DNA from: Paramacrobiotus metropolitanus
Lineage: Eukaryota > Tardigrada > Eutardigrada > Parachela > Macrobiotidae
Direction of reading: 5' to 3'
Assembly: GCF_019649055.1 (NCBI RefSeq)
Contig: NW_026570299.1
Location: 558,001-622,000 of the forward strand
DNA: 64,000 nt
Below the pieces are notes generated by a model that was not told where the DNA came from, did no database searches, and saw nothing but the letters and a program-made list of their open reading frames with translations. Position numbers and translations under genes: made by a program. Of the stretch, positions 22,117 to 32,986 are shown piece after piece; within the stretch, counting starts at the first letter, position 1; each line of letters starts with the position of its first letter.

Positions 22117-23957
22117 ATGGACAGTTCATCGTTTCGCAACATATCCAATAATCAGACATTGCAGTTGTCCGTAGACTGGAATTACGCCGCAGTCGGTCGC
22201 ACCACACTATGCATCCTCCAACTGCTTCTCAATTTTTCCATGTTACTCGTCATCATCCGGCAACAGACTTTACGGACAGCGTTCAGTGTGTACATCATCG
22301 GTTTATTAAGCGCCAACATTTTCTACGCCGCGTGTGAATATCCATTGGAAATTCTCCTAGCCTTATACAGCGAATGGTGGATGTCCAGAGCGGCGTGCAG
22401 CTTCTATCTGTATCAAATCTGGGTGTTTGTCGCCGTGCCGATGCACATGCACGTCCTGATCACCATCAACCGATTGTGGGCGCTGACCTTTCCACTATCG
22501 TACCGTAACATCCACAGCTCGAAAGTGGCCGGTTTGCTGTGCATCGGAAATGTAGTGTATGTGCACATCTTATGCTTTCCGCTGTTTCTAATTGATGAAC
22601 TGTACTATCGCGTGCCGTTGGAGCGGTTCGGCTGTTCGCTGGACACTGTCAATTTAAACGTGTACGCTAATGTTGTGAACATGATGGCGTTTAACATGCC
22701 CATCATCATCGTTGTCTGCTCGTATCCGTTTATCCTCCATAAGCATCTGCAGCGGCGGAAAGTGTGGGCTGTGAATAAAACGGATCGTACCGGCGTTTAT
22801 GACAAGCATGATAATCCGGTAATTTATCAATACAGTAAAACCTCTCCTTACATACACTTCTTTATTAAATACACTTCTCTATAGCATACAACCTGTAAGG
22901 AACCGAATTGGCTCGCATGTTATAACATAGAGGGGATTCTCTTTATAATATTCACCTCTTTATAAGCCTTACGTACACTTTCCGCGGAACCGAATGCAGT
23001 TTAACTGGTGTAGAGAAGCTCTGAACAACATTCAGTTCCGGTTAAATACCGCTGCATACAGGTAGCCGGGTGCAATATGATGTTATCTGAACATCCTGAA
23101 CTAATATGGGCAACATTGACGTTGTTTGTGTAAATATAATTACCACATGCAGAAATATATCTCAAAATAATTTTATTTACCAGTCTTCAAGTATTAATCA
23201 TACTTTATGATGAACTCAGAACGAAGTACAATATGTAACTCCTACGTAATACAAATTTATAGTGTACTACAAATTCTTGCTACTGCCTTATGTTGGATTT
23301 ATAAAATACATGTACCGCGACGCCCCCCCCCACCCTAAATTATAACAGCGCCCCTGGGGGCAGTTTCCCTTTATGGAATACACCCCGGTATAACATACGA
23401 AACTGATGGAACCGTGCCTGTATTTTATAGAGAGGTTTTACTGTAATTATTTTCGGCTTTAATACGGTGTACTCATAAATTTGAAATTTTTTACTAGTGT
23501 ATCTCAGCGCACGATTGTTGTTAGGTTATTTGGCTACTGCGTGATTAAAACCTGCACTTATTCCGGTAATAAAACACTATTTAGCGCAACCTTTTCCATT
23601 GCCTGTTGTTGTTGCAAATTAAGAGATCTGTGCGAATGGTTATTTATCTTAATGTTTCCACAGATTTCAACGCATCACAGAAGAGGAACGGAAAGCGTGG
23701 CGAACAAGCACACCGCCGAAAATGTCCGTCCCTTCCTTGTTCTTAGCATGCTGACCTGCAGCGTCTTTATCTGCTGGACGCCCGATCAGGTGTACTGGAC
23801 TCTAGATAATTTCGTGGACACTTCGGGATTCGTGTGGCTGCACCACGTGGGCATGGTGCTGTACGGACTGCAAGCTGTGCTGGATCCCATTCTGTTTGCG
23901 GTGTCTTTAAGCAGTTTCCGAACCACAATTAAGCAGCTATGGTCCCAATGGTTTTAA
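22117..23957 (+). CDS. Rhodopsin-like (class A) orphan GPCR 1
   Basis: Two exons, 22117-22818 and 23664-23957, joined in phase 0. Exon 1 encodes an N-terminus with N-glycosylation sites (NISN, NQT) and helices 1-5; exon 2 encodes the end of loop 3 and helices 6-7. TM3 ends in NRLWA in place of the usual DRY. TM6 has CWTP, and TM7 has LDPILF in place of NPxxY. About 330 residues with a very short C-tail. The 845-bp intron contains a pogo-like MITE. Convergent with the paralogue at 24.6-25.7 kb, which shares the loop and TM signatures (HVLIT.NR.WA, FP.SY.N.H). Ligand unknown. It may signal through G proteins, but the altered DRY makes coupling uncertain. Confidence 0.85.
22833..23443. mobile_element. 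pogo/Tigger-type MITE in the GPCR 1 intron
   Basis: Perfect 14-bp terminal inverted repeats, CAGTAAAACCTCTC, are flanked on both sides by TA, the target duplication typical of Tc1/mariner-superfamily elements. The 611-bp interior has no transposase frame, so it is nonautonomous. Confidence 0.85.
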
Positions 23958-24632
23958 CACATGCAACGGATTATCTGATTCCCGCCAAGAAAACAACCGT
24001 CGTTAAAGCATTTCTGTACGAAACACTTTCCTTTGGTAATTGCGCATTACAGCTTGGTGAAGCTTCGCCACGGACGCTTCTTGGACGGACGCTTTGAAGC
24101 TTCAAAAATTTGGATGAAGTCCATGCCAGTGAAAATGTCAAGGACATGTTGTCGAAATCATATGTGAGGACATTAACTCGTATTTTTGTACACTCTCGAA
24201 TCTCAAACACCATTTTTATTGCATGAGTAATTTATAGTCGCTTCCCATGTCGCTTTAGCGGAGTTTCTCTAACTTGTTACCCAAATTAATAAATTTTTAC
24301 CACAATGTAAAGCTCAAGGTAAAAGTTCCGTAAAATAAATACTTAACGGTGAAAACATTAACGCAAAGTAAGCGCCAGTCAAATGTACCGATGAAACTAG
24401 ATTTTCAGTTGCGCAGTATATTAATTCACAAATTTATTACCTATATCGATGCAATGGTTCCACGTTTAAGGCCAAAGTATTATACTATTGTACAGCAAAC
24501 GTAACACGGCAGAATCTAATTAAGCAGTCTCCTCGAAATCACGTTGAGCCGACACGATAGGTGTAACATGTTTGTCGATCGCAAGGCTTGTTTATATAAG
24601 AAACCATTTTCCTGAAATTTGCATCATGCTTG
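23958..24632. other. Space between convergent GPCR genes
   Basis: Shared 3' flank. AATAAA-like sequence near 24285 could end the + strand transcript. No other gene. Confidence 0.5.
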
Positions 24633-25719
24633 TTACTTGCAACAGATCAAGTTAGCCAGGAGGTTCCGGAAACGATTGAGTGAAAAAGCAAATAAAATAG
24701 GATCAAAGACAGCTTGGAGGAGGTAAAAAATACTGAACGTGTGCCAGAGACCGGGCATATCCCCGACAGCTGTCACGCATCCGATCGTCCACGTAACCTG
24801 ATTGGGAGTCCACAGGATGAGGACGCTTACCGTTAGCAACGTCAAGACGAGGAACGGATGCGATAATGAGCTGCTGCGGGTGCTGCGCGGCGACTGTCCT
24901 ACCTATAATTCATTAATCGACAATAAAAAGGTCACCTATAGGGCTATAAAATAAAATTTTGCAAAACATTCTGGCACATAGTGAGCCCATAATTTTTGTG
25001 ACACCCAATTCATTGCATAAGCAAATTACTTTGTTTGTCACATTTGTTGATGCGCCAGTGCGAGAAGCGCTTGCAGTTAGTTTCTTTCCTCGCCGCGCTT
25101 GCTTGTAGTATAGAAACGGATAGGCACCAACGACGACAACAATCGGCACATCGCAGCTTATGATGGAGATTATTGTTGTGGCTACCATTTGGGATTCCGT
25201 ATTGAGAAAGCATCCGTTCTCTTTTTCCGGAAGACGATAGTACATGGCGTCCAGAATAACCACCGGCAGGCACAGAGCATGCACGTACACGGTCATTATG
25301 CAGCACAGCAGCAGCGCCACTTTTTCGCCATGGACATTCTTGTAGGAAACGGGAAAGGTCATCGCCCAGATTCGGTTTAACGTGATCAGAACGTGAATAT
25401 GCACAGGTACGGCGGACATGACCCAGAAGAGATACATGTGCACGGTGCACACGCTGGAGGGCAGCCAGTAGCGGCCCCAGTAACCTTGGCGAATGATCTC
25501 CAAAGGATAGGCGCTGGCGGCGTATATTACGTTGAGGAAAAACAGGAATGCGAGGTAGACAGCAAAGGAGGTCCGTAGTTCTTTGTATATTACGATAGCC
25601 ACGAGCATGGCGGAATTTAGGAAGATCTGCAATATGCCGATGCTGATCCGCGCCATGGCAGGAAGGTTCCAGATCAATCCCGTCACCGTGCTGTTAGCGT
25701 CAGGTTCGATACAATTCAT
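24633..25719 (-). CDS. Rhodopsin-like (class A) orphan GPCR 2
   Basis: Exon 1 is 25719-25030 and exon 2 is 24902-24633, in phase 0 with a 127-bp intron; GTAATT donor and ATTATAG acceptor. The protein has an N-glycosylation site (NST), seven hydrophobic helices, NRIWA at the end of TM3 instead of DRY, LWTPNQ in TM6 and FDPILF in TM7. Clearly paralogous to GPCR 1 and arranged tail to tail with it. The giant retrotransposon ends 107 bp upstream of this ATG, with the same transcriptional direction, so native promoter sequence was displaced and the LTR could supply one. Confidence 0.85.
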
Positions 25720-25826
25720 CTTTGCTGTGAAATATGCAGTCCTGTTGTTCTAGTCTGTTGGTTTTGCTGTCCAGGGTCGCACGAACTTAAATGCTTGGAA
25801 TTGCGTTGTTCTTGTTCCGTAACACT

Positions 25827-26182
25827 TCTAATGCTAGATCCAGAATGGATCCAGAGACAGAGACAGAAACGGGATCTATCCTGTGGAGTGAGCGATACGA
25901 CCTGGATCGCGAGCTATGCGGAAACACAAAACGTCGCACCGTAATCGCTGACTTTTTATAATATTGAAAGTCTGGAGACCAGAAATCAACAAGTGATCGG
26001 CACAGCTCGATCGTAAATCGTAGAACCAATTCAACAGTGTGTAACACTGTGCAGCACGTGCTAAGCCGCGCCCACTAACACAACTCAAGCTAGCCAATCA
26101 GAGCGAGACACGTCACAGACCGTAATCCGAAGGCGTAGCGCCTAGCGCCACGGGCGTGAACGCTAGTGAGCCTCGTCTCACA
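25827..26182 (-). repeat. 3' LTR of the giant element
   Basis: Matches the copy at 54490-54844 with a single extra base (GTGGAGTG versus GTGGGTG near 25883). In sense orientation it starts TGTGAGAC. TATAAAAAG (complement of 25952-25960) is a likely TATA box reading towards GPCR 2. Confidence 0.95.
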
Positions 26183-27393
26183 TGCCTCTGGGGGGATGCC
26201 GAGCTCCGTTGAGGCTGGACACACTCCCGAATCCACGAAAAGACGGTTGCCGGTGTCTGTGCGTGCTCAAAAACATCAAATTCTCTTATTCCATTTATCA
26301 CATCAATTCCAAATGCACTATGTGAAAATAAAGAGATCTGTATCAAAATACTATTCCATATCAATTTTAATACAAAAACAGATCAACAGTTATAAGATCA
26401 ACAAAAGTATTAATCAAATGTAGACTAGGATCCTCCATTTCTGACTCGTAAAGGTCACAGGTCCTGTCCACCGTTTTCCGCACTTTGGCCCATTCCGCTC
26501 TGTTGAGCAATCCCGCGCATGTGTAATGCGACTTTCATCACAATCAGCTTGAGAATCGGGTGCGTATCAAGTACGACTTAGGAATACTGCTTCAATCTTT
26601 GGAATACGGTGCGTATCAATTGTACGACTTTCAAATGAGATCCATTAAAGGTCATGGAGGGACGTCGTATAGACAAGCGTAGTTCGCTTCCTCCCTGGTA
26701 AAGGTCAACCTTTGTTGAGATGATCCGTTGTGATGTGCGACTCGGTTTGGGTTAATGGTCCCAAAAGGTCATACGGCTTAAATTCCAATACGATGACTCT
26801 GTTGGGCGGTAATAATCCCAAAGGTCATCCAACTTCACTTCAAACTTCGATTAAAGGTCATGGAGGAACTTAGCCGATTTTTGCCGACTCTCAAGCATTT
26901 CTTCGCTTGCCTCCCTGGTAAAACTTTTAAGTTGACCTTTCCGTCGCACATCCAACTCCAATATGCCTCGAGCGGCCAGAGTGCCGGCAGAGTTTACCGT
27001 AACATCTCCGATGGGGCCGGCTAACTACCGCATTAAATTTACCCCACGATGCTTCCACATTAAATCTTTGACTCTTGTTCGCCGCTTGTGGCCCAACTTC
27101 GGTACGAGAGATCCGGCTTGATTACCGCTATTTCTCTCGTTGACTTATAACACTGATTCGCTTAGAGAGATTGCCGGCATAGTTTGCCGTAGCAACTCTA
27201 ATGAGGCCGGCTGACTGCCGCATCAAGTTTACCCCATCAAAATTTCCACCTGTTGTCTTTCTCTTTTTCGCCGCTTGTGGCCCCCTTTCGTATTCAAGAG
27301 ATCCGGCTTGATTACCGTAGTTTCTCTTGCCAATTTATAACACTGAATCGCTTACGGAGGAGTGCCGGCTAACTGCCGTAGCAACTCCTTTGG
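26183..27393 (-). repeat. Trailer of the giant element with octamer copies and about 190-bp tandem units
   Basis: Noncoding. Six AAAGGTCA and one TGACCTTT (read on +) lie at 26.45-26.94 kb. From 26980 three units of about 190 bp follow, each starting (A)TGCCGGC and containing GGCCGGCT and CGCCGCTTGTGGC blocks; starts are near 26980, 27170 and 27361. The third is interrupted by the nested element and resumes at 31755. The trailer probably also contains the polypurine tract, which I could not pin down beside the LTR. Confidence 0.7.
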
Positions 27394-27544
27394 TGTAGTG
27401 TATGATGTTGCTAAGTGCAAAAGGTCATGAGTTGTGGTGTGCGTTAATACTGATGATTTAGTACGATTACCAGCTGGGTACGAGAATCTGAGACTTTGTG
27501 CTATTACTCTATTATTCATATTAAAGCGTATTACATATACGACA
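27394..27544 (+). repeat. 5' LTR of nested element
   Basis: TGTAGTGTATG to TACGACA. It contains one AAAGGTCA. Just after it, TGGCGTGAAGGCGG is the likely primer-binding site; the cognate tRNA is not assigned. Confidence 0.95.
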
Positions 27545-27577
27545 TTGGCGTGAAGGCGGTATTACTCAAGCGAGTGT

Positions 27578-28441
27578 ATGCCCGGATCGGTCGATACATC
27601 CACGTCGACTTCTGATACTTCCCCAGTGTCTTCCCCAATGACTGCCGCAAAAGAAAAAGCCCAGAACTTGATCCGGTTTAACCCGGATCAGGTTGAATGG
27701 ACATCCTGGAAGTCCCTCCTTAAAAACTACCTGTCCCTCACAGAGACTACAGCTGCGAAGCAAAAGGAAGTGCTGATTAACAGCCTGGAATTGCGCGCCT
27801 TTCAGGATGTTGTCAGCGCTTGCCGACCGAAAGATCCGACCGAATTTTCGTATGATGAGCTGCTGAAGAAACTGGACGACATATATATCAAGGTGACCTA
27901 TCAGACAACTGAATGGGCATCCTTCTTCAGAACACGCCAGCAGTCCAGCCAGTCATTGGTACAGTTCTCTAATGAACTGCGAAACAGGACCTACACATGT
28001 AAGTTCCCGGGGGCCATACTGGAAGATCTGCTGAGCGCTGTATTTGTTGCGGGAGTTCACAGCGATACAACGAGAAGACACCTTATGTCACAAGAGCTGA
28101 AGTCGTTTGATGAAACACTCCAGCTTGCCAGAAGGTTTGAGACGGGACAGGAGCAAGCAAAGATGAACAATAACCTGGAGGAGGATATACCCACCTCGGT
28201 AAAGGTCATCCGGAAAGCTGGAAGAGGCAACGCAGCGAGACAGCAGAGTCCGCGGAAGACGAAGCCCTGCTACCGATGCGGTGGGACGAACCACGATCAG
28301 GCAGACTGCAGATTTCGCAATCAGCCATGCCGAAAATGCGGTAAGAACGGCCACATTGCGAAAGTTTGCAGATCTGGTGCGGCAACGGAAAGGGAACCCA
28401 GCGACGCAGTGGTAGAGTGGAAGCCGTATACGACGTGCTGA
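27578..28441 (+). CDS. gag: Gag of nested Gypsy element
   Basis: An ATG 33 bp after the 5' LTR opens a 287-residue protein. The first 200 residues look like a capsid (retrotransposon gag: WTSWKSLL, then W..FF..RQ and L..AVF.AGV). The C-terminus has two CX2CX4HX4C zinc knuckles (CYRCGGTNHDQADC and CRKCGKNGHIAKVC) that bind RNA during packaging. An AAAGGTCA octamer lies at 28201-28208. The frame closes shortly after the second knuckle and the protease lies in another frame. Confidence 0.9.
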   Translation: MPGSVDTSTSTSDTSPVSSPMTAAKEKAQNLIRFNPDQVEWTSWKSLLKNYLSLTETTAAKQKEVLINSLELRAFQDVVSACRPKDPTEFSYDELLKKLDDIYIKVTYQTTEWASFFRTRQQSSQSLVQFSNELRNRTYTCKFPGAILEDLLSAVFVAGVHSDTTRRHLMSQELKSFDETLQLARRFETGQEQAKMNNNLEEDIPTSVKVIRKAGRGNAARQQSPRKTKPCYRCGGTNHDQADCRFRNQPCRKCGKNGHIAKVCRSGAATEREPSDAVVEWKPYTTC

Positions 28442-28469
28442 ACACCACCACTGGAGAAGGGATCCCATC

Positions 28470-31400
28470 ATGGTGCATCTAACGGTTTGCCGTCGGTCAG
28501 TTGCGTTTGAACTGGACACAGGATCGGCGAAGACCATTGCCACCAGGAAGATGTGGAACGAATTGAAACGACCGGACCTGTTCCCGTGCGACTCGAAGCT
28601 CCGTAGCTTCGGGACACGAAATTCCAGTCCTTGGAGCTTGCTACGTGGGAGTTAAACGCGACGGCGGCAGTGAAGAACGGTTGATGGAACTCATTGTGGT
28701 CGAGGAAGGCACGAACGTCTTGGGAAGGGACTGGATCACCGCGTTCAACCTCCAACACCACAAGATGTCTGAACTGGCGATTGGTCAGGTGCACGAGGAA
28801 AGGTCACTAGAATCCATACTGAAAGCGAACAAGAATCTCTTTCGGGAAGAACTCGGATGCTGCCGGACGTTCCAGGCGCATCTCCACCTGAAGCCGGATG
28901 CAGTGCCAAAGTACTGCAAGCCACGCCCCGTGCCCTTTGCGCTACGAGAGCCTGTGGAGAAGGACATTGAGCGCCTCGAGAGACTGGGCGTCCTAGAACG
29001 GATCGAGCGATCGGCATGGGCGGCGCCGATAGTAGTGGTGCGGAAGCAAGGCGGAGCAGTGCGGATATGCGCGGACCTGAGCACCGGGCTCAACGATGCC
29101 CTGGATGTGCAGCGGTACCCACTGCCCTTGCCGGACGAGTTATTTGCCATTCTCAATGGCGGTGAGGAATTTACCACGATTGATATGTCCGATGCATATC
29201 ATCAAGTGCCACTGGATGAAGCGAGCCGTGAGTTGGTTGCGATAAACACGCATCGCGGATTGTATCGCTACACTCGACTGCCGTTCGAGTGGCTGCAGCG
29301 CCCAGCATCTTCCAACAGATGATGGAAGAACTGCTGAATGGCATCCCGTACGTAGCTGTGTACATGGACGACATTATAATCACAGGCAGAACACGACGGG
29401 AGCACCTTGCAAATCTGGCCGAAGTAGCCGAACGAATGAACCGACAAGGATTCACCCTGAAACAGCAGAAGTGCAACTTCCTTCAGCTGTCGGTAGAATA
29501 CTTGGGATTCGTGGTTGACAGAAACGGCCGACATGTGTCCGAAACAAAGATTCGCGCGATAATGGAGATGCCAGCACCGGTGGACGTTGCCCAGGTGCGA
29601 TCCTTCCTGGGAATGATCAACCATTACGGCAAGTTCATTCACCAGCTGGCGACCAAGACGTACTGCCTCAACGCCCTGCTGAAAGTGGACGTCAAGTGGG
29701 AATGGTCAGGAGAATGTGATGGTGCCTTCCGCAGCCTGAAGGCGGAGCTGGCACAAGCTACAATGCTGGTGCATTACGATCCTGCGAAGCCGCTAATCCT
29801 CGCAGCGGATGCGTCGCAGTACGGGATCGGAGCGGTTATCAGCCACCGCGGACCGAGCGGAGAAGACCAGCCCATTGCCCATGCATCAAAGACGTTGACG
29901 CAAACTGAACAGCGGTACGCGCAGATAGAGAAAGAGGCGTTGGCTTTAGTCTTCGGTGTGAAGAAGTTCGACCAGTACCTGGCTGGTCGGGAGTTCACAC
30001 TCCTTACAGACCACAAGCCGTTGGTCACGGTGTTCGGCCGGAAGACTGGAATTCCTGCGGTATCTGCCAACCGCCTCCAGCGATGGGCCATTGCACTCAT
30101 GGCATATACCTTCACCATCGAGTACCGGTCCACCGATGACTTCGGGCAGGCTGACGGATTGAGCCGGCTCCCCCTGCACTCGAAGGATATCTTCGATGCC
30201 AATGATTGGGGAATGCACGAAGCCATACATGCCGTCCAGATGGAAGTGTTGCGTGAGACACCGGTGGACGCGATGCAGATCGCCAGTGAAACTGGTAAGG
30301 ACCGTGTGTTAGCGCGGTGCCGTCACCTGGTGCTAACTGGATGGCCAGACAAAGCGGCGCCGGACCTCCAACCGTACCACCAACGGCGGCTTCAGCTGTC
30401 CGTGGTTGCTGGGTGCATCCTGTGGGGAGCGAGGACGGTCATTCCGACGTCCCTCCAGCCAGCGCTGCTGAAACACTTGCACGCGACACATGCCGGCATG
30501 GTGCGTATGAAGGCGGAGGCCAGAAGTCATTTCTGGTGGCCTGGGTTGGACGCAGACATCGAGCGACTGGCGAAGAATTGCCCTGCCTGCAGTATGGTGG
30601 CAAAAGAAACGCCGAAAGTGCCGTTGCAGCAGTGGCCAGTTGCCGAGAATCCGTGGCAGCGCGTGCATGTGGACTTCTCGAAAGTGGCCGGAAGTCATCA
30701 AGATGCGGCGGACGCAGTCCGGCGACGTGATCGCCGTGCTGGAGCACTTGTGCGGCCGTTATGGATACCCGAAACAGCTGGTAACCGATAACGGGCCACA
30801 GTTCACCAGTGCCGAGTTTGCAGACTACTGCAAAGAAAACGGGATTGCACACCTGCGCACGGCGCCTGGACACCCGCAATCCAACGGGCAGGCGGAACGT
30901 TATGTCGGCGCATTCAAGGACGCCATGACCAAGATGTTGGCCGACAACCGTGCCAACATCGACGATGCACTGCGGAAATACCTATTCAGGTATCGTACGA
31001 CACCGCAAGCCACCACTGGAAGTTCGCCCGATGAGCTATTCCTCAAGCGCCGAATGCGCACAGCGCTGGATTTGGTACATCCAGACGCGAACGAGACACG
31101 GCAAGCCAACATGGACCGTCATAAACGTAACTTCGATCAGCATGCCAAAGCGAAAAACTTCCATGGCGGACAGCTGGTGTTAGTACGTGATTTCCGCCAC
31201 GGTCCTAAAACCCATTGGACACCCGGCCAGCTGCGGTCTAAGAAAGGAAACCGTCAATGGACAGTTACGGTCGACGGCCAAGAGTGGTTCCGCCACGAAG
31301 ACCAGATCAGGCCGCGTGAATGGCGTACTGCAGCTGAGCCCAACGACGTTACATCGCCAACAGTGCCAAAGGCGATGATATCGGAAATCCCACAGCGTGA

Positions 31401-31572
31401 CCAGCAACCTGCAATAGCGGAGCCTGTCATCCAGCCACAGCCGGAACCAGCTCCGAGGACAGAACTTCCTCCGGTAGCAGTGCCTGCTACAACGAATCCT
31501 GCTCCTCCATTGCGTGTGTCAGCGAGAGCGAATAAGGGAGTCGAGCCAATACGATACGGATATACAAAATAA
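28470..31572 (+). pseudogene. pol: Broken pol of nested Gypsy element
   Basis: Blocks in several frames: protease with ELDTGS near 28515; RT N-terminal half from about 28610 to 29285; RT with YMDD (about 29365), RNase H (AADAS, TDHKPL) and integrase zinc module (HATHAG, CPAC) to about 30680; then integrase core (VTDNGPQF, SNGQAE) to the stop at 31572. The frame changes near 28610, at 29283-29288 inside the RT fingers-palm (LPF is followed by a shifted frame), and near 30672-30690. At the last point the segment between the first catalytic Asp (HVDF) and SKWPEV is absent. The product cannot be functional as it stands. The tail is Pro-rich. An AAAGGTCA lies at 28799-28806. Confidence 0.9.
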
Positions 31573-31586
31573 AATTTTTTTTTATC

Positions 31587-31598
31587 GGGGGAAGGAGA
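31587..31598 (+). other. Polypurine tract of nested element
   Basis: GGGGGAAGGAGA directly precedes the 3' LTR, the expected position of the plus-strand primer in reverse transcription. Confidence 0.85.
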
Positions 31599-31749
31599 TG
31601 TAGTGTATGATGTTGCTAAGTGCAAAAGGTCATGAGTTGTGGTGTGCGTTAATACTGATGATTTAGTACGATTACCAGCTGGGTACGAGAATCTGAGACT
31701 TTGTGCTATTACTCTATTATTCATATTAAAGCGTATTACATATACGACA
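31599..31749 (+). repeat. 3' LTR of nested element
   Basis: Identical to 27394-27544. Followed by the second TTTGG target copy. Confidence 0.95.
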
Positions 31750-31754
31750 TTTGG

Positions 31755-31976
31755 GGCCGGCTTTATAGACCGAATCAATTTCAACCCCAATCGATGCTCC
31801 ACATGATTTCTTTATCCTTTCTGATTCTGTGCTATAAATGCTGAAAACAACAAATACACAAATGCAGTTAATGTTAATATGTCACGTCGCCTTTATACAA
31901 CACCATTTCTCATTCTTGTGACGTACCGACAATTGCCGTAGACGCCCTTTTAATAGTGTGATCCTGACGATCAACA
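31755..31976 (-). other. Trailer of giant element, resumed after the nested insertion
   Basis: Starts GGCCGGCT, the continuation of the third 190-bp unit. Noncoding up to the stop codon of the last reading frame of block Y. Confidence 0.6.
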
Positions 31977-32384
31977 CTATTCCATTTCATTTGAATCGTC
32001 CTCGCCATCTCTTGGCGGGCGCTTCTTAGAGCTTTCTGGTTGGTTACGGTCAGACGTTCGGTCAACTGGTTCCGTGGAATCAACTGCCATGACCTTTTCC
32101 GGATCAACTTCTCGCTGACCGCGACCTTTCCCTTGGCGACTGCGTTTAACCGCCTCTACCCGATGGCGTGCGTCATTTTCTTCCAGTCGCAGTCTTCGAT
32201 TGTCGGGGTCATCCGCTAGTCGACGCTGTACATCGGCGAGATTTTCCCGGAGCTGCTGGTTCCGTAGACCACGTCGTCCAAGCTGGTTAGGGGCGCGTTC
32301 TGGGCGCCGATCGCTTTTCTTCACAAGGAATTCGTCGATATACATTTCAACTCCGTCGAAGGGGTCGACGTAGTCGCTTCCCAT
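31977..32384 (-). CDS. Block Y frame 12, charged small protein or C-terminal part
   Basis: 135 residues from an ATG: acidic start (YVDPFDGVEMYIDEF), then a long Arg/Glu/Asp-rich, probably helical middle (LRENLADVQRRLADD) and a basic, disordered end with KKRPP. It overlaps the previous frame by 64 bp. Two stops lie just upstream in this frame, so either the ATG is real or the frame was entered by a shift. One octamer reads here (DPEKVMAVD). No family recognised. Confidence 0.5.
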   Translation of the reverse strand: MGSDYVDPFDGVEMYIDEFLVKKSDRRPERAPNQLGRRGLRNQQLRENLADVQRRLADDPDNRRLRLEENDARHRVEAVKRSRQGKGRGQREVDPEKVMAVDSTEPVDRTSDRNQPESSKKRPPRDGEDDSNEME

Positions 32385-32935
32385 GGTGTCTTTGATTTAT
32401 TAACCCTCTCTTCTACCTGGGAGGCATGGCGTTGTGTAAGATTGCCCTTTTCCATACGTATCTTGCACTTTTTCAACGCCTTTCTTGCCGTATGGGCTAT
32501 TCCAACATGTTCCATGGGTTCGCCCAATTTCGCCACGTGAGGTCGGAAGAGTAGTGGGATGTCGTCCTTCATGGTATTGGACACCAATTGGTTATGGGTC
32601 TTATAATGTGCCAATCTTGCAGCGAAAACCTTTTGCCCCATCCTTCTTGCGGCATGATCTTTAGGATCCACTTGTAACCCGATCGATGCTCTTGCTGCAA
32701 GCAACTTGAAGGCTGGATTCACGTGTCGTAATACAAACTGAGCGACATATTCTTGTCGTTCGGGATAATCTCTGTAACAGAATTGTGTCATCCCGATTGG
32801 GTCAGTCGTATCCAGTGGCACGTCCAACAAATTCAGATCCAACAGGCTATGTAATCCGTTTCGTCGAATAGGGAGGTAACAATCCCTTGCTGAGTCGCGG
32901 GGAATGTATAACTGACGGAAACTTCCTTGTTCCAC
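32321..32935 (-). CDS. Block Y frame 11, helical protein segment
   Basis: 204 residues with no ATG at the open-frame start. It lies in the same frame as the segment before it (32987-33661), separated only by a TAG at 32987 with no second stop, so the two were probably one protein. The middle is well ordered: aromatic and Leu-rich helices (PERQEYVAQFVLRHV), then HAARRMGQKVFAARLAHYK. This is the most globular part of block Y. No known family recognised and no membrane span. Confidence 0.55.
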   Translation of the reverse strand: MEQGSFRQLYIPRDSARDCYLPIRRNGLHSLLDLNLLDVPLDTTDPIGMTQFCYRDYPERQEYVAQFVLRHVNPAFKLLAARASIGLQVDPKDHAARRMGQKVFAARLAHYKTHNQLVSNTMKDDIPLLFRPHVAKLGEPMEHVGIAHTARKALKKCKIRMEKGNLTQRHASQVEERVNKSKTPWEATTSTPSTELKCISTNSL

Positions 32936-32986
32936 TCCCTCTTTAATTTCTTTCGCATAGCCCGAGTCGAATAAAAATTGACGCAG

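Larger units (their letters stand above)
27394..31749 (+). mobile_element. Nested Ty3/Gypsy LTR retrotransposon, 4,356 bp
   Basis: Two 151-bp LTRs are identical by eye, start TG and end CA, and are flanked by the perfect 5-bp duplication TTTGG (27389-27393 and 31750-31754). It is inserted into the third trailer unit of the giant element in the opposite orientation. Inside are a Gag frame with two zinc knuckles and a Pol region with protease, RT, RNase H and integrase in Gypsy order. Pol is broken at several points, including a deletion in the integrase core. LTR identity says the insertion is recent, so a defective copy may have been moved by a functional relative. Confidence 0.95.
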
